DNA of 64,000 bases from Pseudomonadota bacterium. Lineage in GTDB: Bacteria > Pseudomonadota > Alphaproteobacteria > JACQOE01. Position 1 is the stretch's first letter. Each line of letters opens with the position of its first letter. The stretch is from positions 1 through 64,000 of the forward strand of contig JACQOE010000027.1 of NCBI GenBank assembly GCA_016202695.1, read 5' to 3'. Made by a program: the position numbers and the translations under genes. Below are positions 31,821 to 43,123 of this stretch, piece after piece. The notes under the pieces were generated by a model. That model was given only the letters and a program-made list of their open reading frames with translations. It searched no databases and was not told the origin of the DNA.

Positions 31821-32708
31821 CTACTCGATGTTCTGAACCTGCTCGCGGAAACGCTCGACCGCCGCCTTCAGGCCGAGGCCGATCTGGGTCAGCTCGATGG
31901 TGGTCGCCTTGGCGCAGAGCGTGTTCGCCTCGCGATTGAACTCCTGGCAGAGGAAGTCGAGCCGCCGGCCAACGGCCTGCTTCTCCCTGAGGGTCGAGCC
32001 GGCCGACTGAAGGTGCGCGGAGAGCCGGTCGATCTCCTCGCGCACGTCGCTGCGCGCGGCGAGGAGCGCCGCCTCCTGCGCGAGGCGGTCCTCGGGCAGG
32101 GCCGGGCTCGCCTGGAGCAGGGCCTCGACCTGGGCCTTGAGCCGGACCCTGAGTTGCGCCGGCTGGGCCTCGGCCGCCCCCGCCGCGCGCCGGCAGAGCC
32201 CGGCGATTTCGTCGAGGTGGCCGTCGAGGACCTGGGTCAGGCGCGCGCCCTCGGCCTCGCGCGCCTCGGCGAGCGCCTCGACCGCCTCGCCCAGGCTCAC
32301 CAGCATTGCCTCGAAGCGCCGCTCGCGCTCCTCCTCGTTCTCGGTCTCCTCGTCGGCGACGATCAGGCCGTTAAGGCGCATCAGGCCGTCGATCCGCGGC
32401 GGCTCGGCGTCCACCTTCGCCGCGATGGCCGCCATCAGGGCGGGGAGCTGGGCCAGCACCTCCTCGTTGAGCCGCAGGCGCGGGGCCGCCGTCCGCTGGG
32501 CGAGGACCAGGGTCGCGGTGACCGTGCCGCGCTGGAAACGGCGCATCACCGCGTCGCGCACCGGCTGTTCGAGCCGGTCGTAGCCGACCGGCAGCCGCGA
32601 GCGGACCTCGAGGCCGCGGCCGTTGACGCTCTTGACCTCCCAGGCCCAACCCCCGGCCGGGTCTGACCGTTCGACGCGCGCGAAGCCGGTCATGCTGGAG
32701 ATCGGCAC
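31821..32708 (-). CDS. yicC: YicC family endoribonuclease/stress protein
   Basis: SSMTGFARVERSDPAGGWAWEVKSVNGRGLEVRSRLP; C-terminal QVQNIE; GTG start inferred. Confidence 0.93.
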   Translation of the reverse strand: MPISSMTGFARVERSDPAGGWAWEVKSVNGRGLEVRSRLPVGYDRLEQPVRDAVMRRFQRGTVTATLVLAQRTAAPRLRLNEEVLAQLPALMAAIAAKVDAEPPRIDGLMRLNGLIVADEETENEEERERRFEAMLVSLGEAVEALAEAREAEGARLTQVLDGHLDEIAGLCRRAAGAAEAQPAQLRVRLKAQVEALLQASPALPEDRLAQEAALLAARSDVREEIDRLSAHLQSAGSTLREKQAVGRRLDFLCQEFNREANTLCAKATTIELTQIGLGLKAAVERFREQVQNIE

Positions 32709-32794
32709 GGCATCCCCGCGATGCTGGCGAAAAGACCGCCCCCTTATAGCCCCGCCCCCGGGGGCGCAACAAGCCGAGGCCCGGCGGCCCCGCG

Positions 32795-33784
32795 TCACGG
32801 GCCGGGGCGCCCGTCGGCCTCGCCGGACCGGAGCCAGCGGGCGACGTTGCGGTTGTGCTCGTCGAGGGTGCGGGCAAAGGCGTGGCCGCCCCGGCCGTCG
32901 GCGACGAAGTAGAGATCGTCGGTCTCGGCCGGCAGGAGGGCCGCCCTGAGCGACTCGCGGCCGGGATTGCCGATCGGCCCGGGCGGAAGCCCCTTGACGC
33001 GGTAGGTGTTGTAGGGCGAGTCGACGGCGAGGTCGGCGCGCGTGAGCCCGCGTCCCAGCCCGTCCGGGCCGGCCAGGGCATAGATCACGGTCGGGTCCGA
33101 CTGCAGGGCCATGCCGCGCCGCAGCCGATTGTAGAAGACAGCGGCGATCCGCGGCCGCTCGTCGGCGAGCGCGGTTTCCTTCTCGACCAGCGAGGCGACG
33201 ATCAGGGCCTCCGCGGGAGTGGCGATGGGAAGCCCCTCGCGCCGCTCCGGCCACGTCTCGGCGATGAACGTCGTCATGCCCCGGCGCATGCGCTCGATCA
33301 TCGCCTCCCGGCTGTCGCCGTAGGTGAAATGATAGGTCTCGGGCAGGATCTCGCCTTCGCCGGGTACGCTCGCGATCGTCCCGAACAGGCCCTCGGTCGC
33401 CCGCACGATCTCCACCACCTGGCGGGAGGTGAGCCCCTCGGGAACGGTGAGCCGCCGGACCACCGTCTTGCCGCTCTTCAGAATCCCGACCGCGCCGCGG
33501 GGGCTGATGCGGGCCGGAAAGCGATACTCTCCCGCCCTCAAGCTTCGCCCCTCGCCGGAGAGCTCGGCCCCGAACGCAAAGACGCGCCCGTCGCGCACCA
33601 CCCCGGCGGTTTCCAGAAGCCGGCCGATCTCGCTCACCCCCGCCCCGCGCGGGACGATGACCGTGGCGTCGGCCGAGAGCGGGCCCGGCCGGGTGAACTC
33701 GGCATAGCCCCACAGCGCGGCCACCGCCGCCAGGGCGGCGAGGACCACGATCGTGGCGAGGAGGCGGACCGCGAAGCGCCCCAT
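32795..33784 (-). CDS. mltG: Endolytic murein transglycosylase MltG
   Basis: VPEGLTSRQVVEIV, ILPETYHFTYGDS, VASLVEKETALADERPRIAAVFYNRLRRGMALQSDPTVIYAL. Confidence 0.96.
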   Translation of the reverse strand: MGRFAVRLLATIVVLAALAAVAALWGYAEFTRPGPLSADATVIVPRGAGVSEIGRLLETAGVVRDGRVFAFGAELSGEGRSLRAGEYRFPARISPRGAVGILKSGKTVVRRLTVPEGLTSRQVVEIVRATEGLFGTIASVPGEGEILPETYHFTYGDSREAMIERMRRGMTTFIAETWPERREGLPIATPAEALIVASLVEKETALADERPRIAAVFYNRLRRGMALQSDPTVIYALAGPDGLGRGLTRADLAVDSPYNTYRVKGLPPGPIGNPGRESLRAALLPAETDDLYFVADGRGGHAFARTLDEHNRNVARWLRSGEADGRPGP

Positions 33785-33794
33785 CGCCCCGGGC

Positions 33795-35057
<1,263 letters not shown>

Positions 35058-35103
35058 GTCGCGGGCCCCGGGTGCGTGCGTCTCCCGCCGCCGGCGGCCG
35101 GCG

Positions 35104-35340
35104 TCAAGACCTGTGGGTCTCGATGTAGTCGATGGCGTCCTTGACGGTCATGATCTTCTCGGCGGCGTCGTCCGGAATCTCGCATCCGAACTCCTCCTCG
35201 AAGGCCATCACGAGCTCGACCGTGTCCAGGCTGTCGGCACCCAGGTCGTCGATGAAGCTTGCGTTCTCGCTCACCTTCACCTCGTCGACGCCCAGGTGCT
35301 CGACAACGATTTTCTTTACCCGCTCGGCGGTGTCACTCAT
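35104..35340 (-). CDS. acpP: Acyl carrier protein
   Basis: [54 protein letters not shown] phosphopantetheine site. Confidence 0.98.
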   Translation of the reverse strand: MSDTAERVKKIVVEHLGVDEVKVSENASFIDDLGADSLDTVELVMAFEEEFGCEIPDDAAEKIMTVKDAIDYIETHRS

Positions 35341-35521
35341 CCTCGGTTTCCTCGGAATAGACTTCTGGAATCCAACCCGGAGGGGGCGGATGTCGAGGCC
35401 CCCGCTTCGCGGCCGAACGCGCCGCACCCCTGCCCGTCCCGATGAGGGGAGGCGTTACCTAACATACTTTCCGGGGCTTGACCAGCGGCGCATCTCCGGG
35501 CCCCCCTCGGCTCCCTTTCCG

Positions 35522-36259
35522 CTAGATCATCGCCATTCCGCCGTTGACGTGCAAGGTCTGACCCGTGATGTAGGCGGCCTCGTCGCTGGCCAGGAACGCC
35601 ACGCCGGCGGCGACGTCGTCCGGGGTGCCGAGCCGGCCCGCCGGGATCTGCCCCTTCAGCCTCTCGCGCTGGGCCTCGCCGAGGGCCGCGGTCATCGCCG
35701 TCTCGATGAACCCGGGCGCCACGCAGTTGACCGTCACGCCCCGGCCCGCCACCTCGGCGGCGAGCGCCTTGGACATGCCGATCATCCCCGCCTTCGACGC
35801 GGCGTAGTTCGCCTGGCCCGGATTCCCGGTCAAGCCGACGATCGAGCTGATGCCGATGACGCGCCCGAAGCGCCGCCGGATCATCCCCTTGAGGGCCTCG
35901 CGCGCGAGCCGGAACGAAGCGGTGAGGTTGACCTCGATCACCGCCTGCCAGTCCTCGTCCTTCATCCTGAGGGCAAGCGAATCGCGCGTCAACCCGGCGT
36001 TGTTGACGACGATGTCGAGCGGCCCGAGCCCGGCCTCGGCCTCCTTTACCAGCGCCGCCGCCGCCGCCGGCTCGCGCAAGTCCGCCGGGGCGACGAACGC
36101 GCCCTCGCCGAGATCCCGCGCCAGCGCCTCGAGCGCCTCGCGCCGGGTGCCCGAGAGGGCGACGCGCGCCCCCTGGCGGTAGAGCGCGCGCGCGATCGCG
36201 CCCCCGATCCCCCCGGAGGCGCCGGTGACCAGGGCGGTGCGGCCCGCAAGGCTGAACAT
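35522..36259 (-). CDS. fabG: 3-oxoacyl-ACP reductase
   Basis: LVTGASGGIGGAIARAL, NNAGLTRDSLALRMKDEDW, GQANYAASKAGMIGMSKALA; within fab cluster. Confidence 0.96.
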   Translation of the reverse strand: MFSLAGRTALVTGASGGIGGAIARALYRQGARVALSGTRREALEALARDLGEGAFVAPADLREPAAAAALVKEAEAGLGPLDIVVNNAGLTRDSLALRMKDEDWQAVIEVNLTASFRLAREALKGMIRRRFGRVIGISSIVGLTGNPGQANYAASKAGMIGMSKALAAEVAGRGVTVNCVAPGFIETAMTAALGEAQRERLKGQIPAGRLGTPDDVAAGVAFLASDEAAYITGQTLHVNGGMAMI

Positions 36260-36269
36260 GGCCCGTCTC

Positions 36270-37211
36270 CTAGATGGTCTTGAGGAAGGCCTCGACGTCC
36301 GCCGGCTTCTCGACCGCGATCCCCGTCATCTCGCCGTCGATCCGCCGGGCGAGGCCGGTCAGCACCCGCCCCGCCCCGACCTCGACCAGGGTGTCCACCC
36401 CGCACGCCTTCATGTGCAGGACGCTCTCGCGCCAGCGCACCATCGCCGTGACCTGCTCGACGAGGAGGCGGCGGATGGTCTCCGGAACCAGCGCCGGCTC
36501 GGCGCTGGCGTTGGCGACCACCGGCACCCGGGGCACGCGGATCTCGACGTTGGCCAGCGCCTCGGCCATCACGTCGGCCGCCGGCGCCATCAGCGGGCAA
36601 TGGAAGGGCGCGCTCACCGGCAACATCACCGCGCGGCGGATGCCGCGCCGGGCCGCCGCCGCCACCGCGCGCTCGACCGCGGCGCGCGCCCCGCTCACCA
36701 CCACCTGCCCGGGGGCATTGTCGTTGGCGCAGGCGAGCACCTCGCCTTGGGCGGCCTCCTCGACCACGAAGCGGGCGCCCTCGAGGTCGGCGCCGAGGAG
36801 CGCCGCCATCGCCCCTGCGCCCACCGGCACCGCCTCCTGCATCGCCCGCCCGCGGGTCCTGAGGAGCCGGGCGGTGGTGGCGACGTCCAGCGCCCCGACC
36901 GCGGCGAGGGCGGAGTACTCGCCGAGCGAGTGCCCGGCGACGAACGCGGCATGACGGGCGAGGTCGACCCCGCCGTCCCTCTCCAGCACCCGCAGCGCCG
37001 CGAGGCTCACCGCCATCAGCGCGGGCTGGGCGTTCTCGGTGAGCGTAAGCTCGCTCTCGGGGCCCTCGAACATGAGCCGCGAGAGGCGCGCGCGAAGGGC
37101 CTCGTCCACCTCCTCGAACAGGTAGCGGGCCTCGGCGAAGGCTTCGGCCAACTCCCGGCCCATGCCGACGGCCTGGCTCCCCTGGCCGGGGAAGACGAAC
37201 GCTCGCGCCAC
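36270..37211 (-). CDS. fabD: Malonyl-CoA:ACP transacylase
   Basis: ARAFVFPGQGSQAVGMGREL, VAGHSLGEYSALAAVGAL; GTG start. Confidence 0.95.
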   Translation of the reverse strand: MARAFVFPGQGSQAVGMGRELAEAFAEARYLFEEVDEALRARLSRLMFEGPESELTLTENAQPALMAVSLAALRVLERDGGVDLARHAAFVAGHSLGEYSALAAVGALDVATTARLLRTRGRAMQEAVPVGAGAMAALLGADLEGARFVVEEAAQGEVLACANDNAPGQVVVSGARAAVERAVAAAARRGIRRAVMLPVSAPFHCPLMAPAADVMAEALANVEIRVPRVPVVANASAEPALVPETIRRLLVEQVTAMVRWRESVLHMKACGVDTLVEVGAGRVLTGLARRIDGEMTGIAVEKPADVEAFLKTI

Positions 37212-37424
37212 CGCCGCCCCTCCCTGTCGCGCCCTCGCGCCGCCCCGCGCACGGCGCCGGCCCACTCATAGCGCGAGATCGGACCCTGTCAAGCGCGCTT
37301 GCGCACCCTCGGGGAATGTGTATAGTGCCGCCCCTTGATCTCCTTGCCGGCCGCGGCCGGCTATGCCCGTGGGCCCCGTCGCCCCGGTGCGGGCTGAGAC
37401 AATCCACAAGGAGCCGAAAGCATC

Positions 37425-38027
37425 ATGCCCTTCTACGAGACCGTGTTCATTGCCCGCCAGGACATCTCCTCCCAGCAGGCAGAGGCCCTGACCGAGCAGT
37501 TCGCCGGCGTCATCTCCCAGGGCGGCGGCCAGGTGACCAAGCGCGAGTACTGGGGCCTCCGGAGCCTCTCCTACCGGATCAAGAAGAACCGCAAGGGCCA
37601 CTACACGCTCCTCAACATCGACGCGCCGCCCGCGGCGGTGAACGAGATGGAGCGCCAGATGCGCCTCAACGAGGACGTCCTGCGCCATCTCACCGTCCGG
37701 GTCGAGGCCCTCGAGGAGGGTCCCTCGGCGATGTTGACGAGCCGCGGCGGGCGTGAGGAGCGCGGCCGCGGCGGCCGGCGCGGCCGCGAGGGCGGCTGGC
37801 GCGGCGGCGAGGGTCGCGGCGAGGGCCGGGGCGAGGGTCGGTCTGAGGCCCGGGGCGAGGGTCGGTCTGAGGCCCGGGGCGAGGGTCGGTCTGAGGCCCG
37901 GGGCGAGGCCCGGAGTGAGCCCCGGAGTGAGCCCCGGAGCGAGGGCCGCGGCGAGGCCCGGAGCTCCGAGGAGCGCGGAGCCAAGGCCCACGAGGGCGGT
38001 GCCCGCGGCCAGGAAGGGGAGCAGTAG
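37425..38027 (+). CDS. rpsF: Ribosomal protein bS6 with long Arg/Gly/Glu repeat tail
   Basis: [26 protein letters not shown]...[25 protein letters not shown]; about 90-aa low-complexity C-terminus. Confidence 0.96.
   Translation: MPFYETVFIARQDISSQQAEALTEQFAGVISQGGGQVTKREYWGLRSLSYRIKKNRKGHYTLLNIDAPPAAVNEMERQMRLNEDVLRHLTVRVEALEEGPSAMLTSRGGREERGRGGRRGREGGWRGGEGRGEGRGEGRSEARGEGRSEARGEGRSEARGEARSEPRSEPRSEGRGEARSSEERGAKAHEGGARGQEGEQ
37800..37968. repeat. In-frame 24-bp/12-bp tandem repeats in the 3' end of rpsF
   Basis: GGCGAGGGTCGGTCTGAGGCCCGG repeated exactly at 37830, 37854, 37878, then 12-bp degenerate units. Confidence 0.93.
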
Positions 38028-38288
38028 ATGAGCTCGGTGCGCATCGTCCAGCGCCCGGTGGTGGGGCGGCGGCCCTTCTTCCGGCGGCGCAAGACCTGCC
38101 CGTTCTCGGCCAAGAACGCGCCCAAGATCGACTACAAGGACATGAGGCTCCTCCAGCGCTTCATCTCCGAGCGCGGCAAGATCGTGCCCAGCCGCATCAC
38201 CGCGGTTTCGGCCAAGAAGCAGCGCGAGCTCGCGCGGGCGATCAAGCGGGCGCGGTTCCTCGCCTTCATCCCCTACATCATCCCGTAG
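38028..38288 (+). CDS. rpsR: Ribosomal protein bS18
   Basis: [64 protein letters not shown]. Confidence 0.97.
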   Translation: MSSVRIVQRPVVGRRPFFRRRKTCPFSAKNAPKIDYKDMRLLQRFISERGKIVPSRITAVSAKKQRELARAIKRARFLAFIPYIIP

Positions 38289-38316
38289 GCACGGGGCGGG
38301 TGAACGGATCGCGAGG

Positions 38317-39252
38317 ATGTCGGCCGGAACGCTGATCGCGGTGGCCGGCGGCGCCTTGAGCGCCGTCCTCTACCTGACGGTCGTTCGCGGCTCGCCGGGG
38401 GCGGTGATGCTCGCCTATTTCTCGCCGCTGCCGCTCTTCGGGGTGGGCCTGTCGTTGGGTACCGGCTTCGCCGGGATCGCGGGGGCGGTGGCCACCACCG
38501 GCGTCGGGGTGACGGGGGGAACGCTTGCCGCCGCCGTGTTTGCGGCGATGACGGCGCTGCCCGTGGCCTGGATCGTGTCCTGCGCGCTCCGCTCGCGGCC
38601 CGCACCGATGGCGCCCGACCGGTATCCGCCGGGGATCCTGGTGGTGTGGCTGACCGGCATCGGGGCCGCGGGCTTCCTCGCGCTTGCGCTCGCCCTCGCC
38701 GGGACCCCGGGCGGGATCGAGGGGGAAACCCAAGAGTTCCTGACCCGGTTGCTCACCGGGCTGCTACCGGCGGTGATCGAGACCGAGTCGGTGGTCGAGG
38801 CGCTGGCGGCCAACTTCCCGGCGCTCGTCGTCGCCTCGTGGCTGTTCATGATGGTGCTGAACGGGACGCTGGCGCAGTCGCTCCTGGTGCGCTTCGGCCG
38901 GGCGCGGCGGCCGACCCCGGACTACTCGGCGCTGGCCCTGCCGGGTGGGCTGTGGCCGGCGCTGGTGCTCGCCGGCTCGGCGATGGTGGTGGGCTCGGGG
39001 TGGGTCGAGTACCTCGGACGCAACCTGTTCGTGATCCTCGCCATCCCCTACTTCTTCCAGGGGCTGGCGGTGGTGCACGCGCTGGCGCGCCGCACGGCGC
39101 AACGCACCACCATCCTGGTGATGTTCTATTTCGTGCTGCTCCTCTTCGGCTGGCCCGGGCTTCTGGTCGCCGTGCTGGGGGTGGCGGAGCAATGGCTGGG
39201 GCTGCGCCGCGCGCGCCGCGCGACGACGCTCACCCGGCCGGAGGACGAGTGA
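38317..39252 (+). CDS. DUF2232 (YybS-like) integral membrane protein
   Basis: Multi-[20 protein letters not shown]; position between rpsR and rplI typical of alphaproteobacteria. Confidence 0.82.
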   Translation: MSAGTLIAVAGGALSAVLYLTVVRGSPGAVMLAYFSPLPLFGVGLSLGTGFAGIAGAVATTGVGVTGGTLAAAVFAAMTALPVAWIVSCALRSRPAPMAPDRYPPGILVVWLTGIGAAGFLALALALAGTPGGIEGETQEFLTRLLTGLLPAVIETESVVEALAANFPALVVASWLFMMVLNGTLAQSLLVRFGRARRPTPDYSALALPGGLWPALVLAGSAMVVGSGWVEYLGRNLFVILAIPYFFQGLAVVHALARRTAQRTTILVMFYFVLLLFGWPGLLVAVLGVAEQWLGLRRARRATTLTRPEDE

Positions 39253-39896
39253 TGGAAGTCATTCTCTTGGAACGGATCGAGAAGCTCGGCCAGATGGGCG
39301 ACGTGGTGCGGGTGAAGGCGGGTTACGCCCGCAACTTCCTGCTGCCCCAGAAGAAGGCGCTCCGGGCGACCAAGGAGAGCCGCGAGACCTTCGAGAAACA
39401 GCGGGCCCAGCTCGAGGCCCAGAACCTGGAGCGCCGCAAGGATGCCGAGGCGGTGGCCACGCGCATGGCCGGGCTCAGCGTTCTCGTCCTGCGCCAGGCG
39501 GGCGAGACTGGCCACCTCTATGGCTCGGTGAGCGGCCGCGACGTGGCCGACGCGGTGACCGCGGCCGGGGTCTCCATCCGTCGCCAGCAGGTTCTGCTCG
39601 ACCACCCGATCAAGGAGCTGGGTCTGCACACCGTGCGCATCGCCCTGCACCCCGAGGTGATCGAGACGGTGAGCGTGAACGTCGCCCGCTCGCCCGAGGA
39701 GGCCGCGGCACAGGCCCGCGGGGAATCCGTCCTCCGCCGCGAGGAGGAGGGACCCGGCGTCGGCGAGGAGGAGTTCTTCGAGCCCGAGGTGCTGGAGGCC
39801 CGCCACCAACGCGAGGCCGATGAGGCCGCCGAAAAGGCCGAAGAGGGCCAGGAGACCGCCGCGAAGGGCGCCGGCGAGTCCGAGGGCGCGGCCTAG
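39252..39896 (+). CDS. rplI: Ribosomal protein bL9 with acidic C-terminal extension
   Basis: [40 protein letters not shown]. Confidence 0.96.
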   Translation: MEVILLERIEKLGQMGDVVRVKAGYARNFLLPQKKALRATKESRETFEKQRAQLEAQNLERRKDAEAVATRMAGLSVLVLRQAGETGHLYGSVSGRDVADAVTAAGVSIRRQQVLLDHPIKELGLHTVRIALHPEVIETVSVNVARSPEEAAAQARGESVLRREEEGPGVGEEEFFEPEVLEARHQREADEAAEKAEEGQETAAKGAGESEGAA

Positions 39897-40193
39897 CCAC
39901 TCCCGAGCCGGGGCCGCCGGTCCCGGCGCTGCCCCCCGGCGAGCCGGCCCCTCGCCTGCCGGAACGCCGTTTCCGGTGACACGTCGGCCCCGCCCTCCGC
40001 GCGCCGGCGTGGGCGGACGGGTGTCATGGACAACCGCGCCCCGCCGCTTCCCCTCCCCGACTCTCCTTCCCCGATTCCAAAGACTCGACAGGCCGGCGAG
40101 CCCTCGGCTTTAATAGGACCGTCTTGAAAGCGACCCCCGCCCAACCGCTGGGCCGCGGGCGGGAGAGGACGAACAAGCCAAGGGGAGGGTTCG

Positions 40194-41441
40194 ATGCTCC
40201 TTGCGCCTTTGCTCGATCACGTGGTCAAGACCGGCACCCTCACCGTCATCGACGCCCGGGGCGCCGTCCGCCGGTTCGGCTCGGGCGGCGCCCCCGCGGT
40301 CACCGTCCGGCTTCACGACCGGGCGCTCGACTATCAGCTCGCCCTCAACCCCCAGCTTCGCTTCGGCGAGGCCTACGCCGAGGGGCGCCTCACGGTCGAG
40401 GAGGGCTCGATCTACGACCTCCTCGAGCTGGCCGGGCTGAACGACCAGCACCTGAGCGACCATCCGCTGGAGCGGTTGAGCTACGCCCTGGGGACGCTGG
40501 CCCGGCGCCTGCATCAGCTCAACCCCGTCCGGCGCGCGCGGCGGAACGTCGCCCACCACTACGACCTCTCGGGCACGCTCTACGAGCTGTTCCTCGATTC
40601 CGACCGACAGTACTCCTGCGCCTACTTCCGCTCGCCCGACGACGACCTCGAAACCGCCCAAACCAACAAGAAGCTCCACATCGTCGCCAAGCTCCTGATC
40701 GAGCCCGGGATGCGGGTGCTCGACATCGGCTCGGGCTGGGGCGGGCTCGCCCTCTACCTTGCCCGCGAGGCGCGAGCGCGGGTGCTCGGGGTCACCCTTT
40801 CGACCGAGCAGGCGAAGGTTTCCGCCGAGCGCGCGCGCACCGAGGGACTGGCCGAGCGCGTCGCCTTCCGGCTGCAGGACTACCGCGAGGTCGAAGGCAA
40901 GTTCGACCGTATCGTTTCGATCGGCATGTTCGAGCACGTCGGGGTGGGGTACTACCACGAGTTCTTCGACAAGTGCTGCCGGCTCCTGGCCGACGACGGG
41001 GTGATGCTGCTGCACTCGATCGGCCGGCGGGTCGGCCCCGGACGGACCAACCCCTGGATCCGCAAGTACATCTTCCCCGGAACCTATACCCCGGCCCTTT
41101 CCGAGGTTCTGCCGGCGGCCGAGCGGGCCGGCTTCTGGGTGACCGACGTCGAGGTGCTGCGGCTGCACTACGCCGAGACGCTCCGCCACTGGCGCCAGCG
41201 CTTCCTCGCCAACCGCGAGCGGATAGCGCGACTCTACGACGAGCGCTTCTGTCGCATGTGGGAGTTCTATCTCGCCGGCTGCGAGGTGGGGTTCCGCTAC
41301 CTCGGGCTGATGGTCTTCCAGCTCCAGCTCACCAAGCGCCAGGAGGCGGTGCCGCTGACCCGCGACTACGTCCACGCGTTCGAGCGCGCGGCCGAGAAGC
41401 CGCGGGCGGTCGGCCGCCGGGCCGGCTCGCAGGCGGCGTAA
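40194..41441 (+). CDS. cfa: Cyclopropane-fatty-acyl-phospholipid synthase family methyltransferase
   Basis: HHYDLSGTLYELFLDSDRQYSCAYFRSPDDDLETAQTNKKLHIVAKL, VLDIGSGWGGLALYLA, GRTNPWIRKYIFPGTYTPALSEV. Confidence 0.94.
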   Translation: MLLAPLLDHVVKTGTLTVIDARGAVRRFGSGGAPAVTVRLHDRALDYQLALNPQLRFGEAYAEGRLTVEEGSIYDLLELAGLNDQHLSDHPLERLSYALGTLARRLHQLNPVRRARRNVAHHYDLSGTLYELFLDSDRQYSCAYFRSPDDDLETAQTNKKLHIVAKLLIEPGMRVLDIGSGWGGLALYLAREARARVLGVTLSTEQAKVSAERARTEGLAERVAFRLQDYREVEGKFDRIVSIGMFEHVGVGYYHEFFDKCCRLLADDGVMLLHSIGRRVGPGRTNPWIRKYIFPGTYTPALSEVLPAAERAGFWVTDVEVLRLHYAETLRHWRQRFLANRERIARLYDERFCRMWEFYLAGCEVGFRYLGLMVFQLQLTKRQEAVPLTRDYVHAFERAAEKPRAVGRRAGSQAA

Positions 41442-41584
41442 GCGCGCCGCAATCCACAGCTTCTCCACAGGATGCGCACATATCCCCACGGGCGCGGGGG
41501 GTGGCCCGATTCGCTCCCCGTGAATCTAGGGCCTGTGAATCGAATTATTTTGTCGGCGGAGTGCGCGACGGTTAGGCTGTCGCC

Positions 41585-43123
41585 ATGCCGCCGACCCTCG
41601 TCAGCGATCCCCCGGCAAGCGCGCGGAGCGAGCCCCGGGCGCCCGCCGGCGCCCCCTTGCGCACGCCGCCCCACAACTACGAGGCCGAGCAGGCCCTCCT
41701 CGGCGCCATCCTCGCCAACAACCGCGCCTACGAGAAGGTTTCCGAGTTCCTCCGCCGCGAGCACTTCGCCGACCCGGTCCACGGCCTGATCTACGAGGCC
41801 GCGGGGCGGCTCATCGAGCGCGGCCAGATCGCCAACCCGGTGACGCTCAAGAACGCCTTCGAGCAGGCGGGATCGCTGGAGGAGGTTGGCGGAACGAGGT
41901 ACCTCGGCGAGCTCCTCGGGGCCATGATCAGCGTCGTCGACGCGGCCGAGTACGGCCGCCTGGTCCACGACCTCGCGCTCCGCCGCCAGCTCATCGCGCT
42001 CGGCGAGGATCTGGTCAACGAGTCTTACGCCGCCGAGGTCGACGCGAGCGCCGGTACGCTGATCGAGACGACCGAGCAGCGGCTCTTCGATCTGGCCAAC
42101 GCCGGGCACTACGACGGCGGCTTCCAGAGCTTCGGCCAGGCCCTCAAGCAGGCCCTGACGAGCGCCGAGACCGCCTACAAGCGCGACAGCCACGTCGTCG
42201 GCGTGACCACCGGCCTCAAGGGGATCGACGCCAAGCTCGGCGGGTTGCATCCCTCCGACCTCGTCATCCTCGCCGGGCGCCCCTCGATGGGAAAGACCGC
42301 GCTCGCCACCAAGATGGCCTACAGCGCCGCCGCCGCCTACCGCGAGGCCCCCGACGAGGACGGGCGCAGCGTGGTCAAGGAGGGGGCCAAGGTCGCCTTC
42401 TTCTCGCTCGAGATGTCGGCCGAGCAGCTCGCGACCCGGCTGCTGTCGGAACGCACCGCGGTGCCGAGCGACAAGATCCGCCGCGGCGAGGTGAAGGGGG
42501 AGGACTTCCCGCGCTTCGTCGCGGCGGCCAAGGAGCTCGCCGGCGTGCCCCTCTTCATCGACGACACCCCGGCCCTCACCATGTCGGCGCTGCGCACCCG
42601 CGCCCGCCGGCTGATGCGCCAGCAGGGCCTGGGGCTGATCGTGGTCGACTACCTTCAGCTCCTGCGCCCGTCCGCCGGCTCGCAGCCCGAGAACCGGGTG
42701 CAGGAGATCAGCGAGGTCACCCGCGGGCTCAAGGCCATCGCCAAGGAGCTGAACGTGCCCGTGCTCGCCCTCTCGCAGCTCTCGCGGGCGGTCGAGCAGC
42801 GCGAGGACAAGCGCCCCCAACTCTCGGACCTGCGCGAATCGGGCTCGATCGAGCAGGACGCCGACGTGGTGATGTTCATCTTCCGCGAGTCCTACTACCT
42901 CGAGCGCACCGAGCCGATGCGCCGGTCGGAAGAGAAGGAGGAGACGTTCCTCGACCGCATGCAGCGCTGGCGCGAGCGCTGCGAGGAGGTCTGGAACACC
43001 GCCGAGGTGCTGGTCGCCAAGCAGCGCAACGGCCCGACCGGCAAGGTCGCGCTCTTCTTCGACGGCAACCTCACCCGGTTCGCCGACCTCGACCGCCAGC
43101 ACGACCCCGATGATCACGCGTGA
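41585..43123 (+). CDS. dnaB: Replicative DNA helicase DnaB
   Basis: PPHNYEAEQALLGAILANNRAYEKV, ILAGRPSMGKTALATKMA, VVDYLQLLRP. Confidence 0.97.
   Translation: MPPTLVSDPPASARSEPRAPAGAPLRTPPHNYEAEQALLGAILANNRAYEKVSEFLRREHFADPVHGLIYEAAGRLIERGQIANPVTLKNAFEQAGSLEEVGGTRYLGELLGAMISVVDAAEYGRLVHDLALRRQLIALGEDLVNESYAAEVDASAGTLIETTEQRLFDLANAGHYDGGFQSFGQALKQALTSAETAYKRDSHVVGVTTGLKGIDAKLGGLHPSDLVILAGRPSMGKTALATKMAYSAAAAYREAPDEDGRSVVKEGAKVAFFSLEMSAEQLATRLLSERTAVPSDKIRRGEVKGEDFPRFVAAAKELAGVPLFIDDTPALTMSALRTRARRLMRQQGLGLIVVDYLQLLRPSAGSQPENRVQEISEVTRGLKAIAKELNVPVLALSQLSRAVEQREDKRPQLSDLRESGSIEQDADVVMFIFRESYYLERTEPMRRSEEKEETFLDRMQRWRERCEEVWNTAEVLVAKQRNGPTGKVALFFDGNLTRFADLDRQHDPDDHA

Noticed and set aside
37300-37424. 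S6:S18 leader RNA motif upstream of rpsF
   Set aside because: GC-rich inverted segments are present (CCGGCCGCGGCCGG) but I could not confidently fold the known motif by eye; a covariance-model search would be needed.
37800-37968. Possible CRISPR-like array
   Set aside because: Direct tandem 24-bp/12-bp repeats with no spacers, in frame within rpsF; not CRISPR.
37266-37991. 241-aa minus-strand ORF with LAPGLRPT repeats
   Set aside because: Mirror of the rpsF tail repeats and its promoter region; the sense strand encodes genuine S6.
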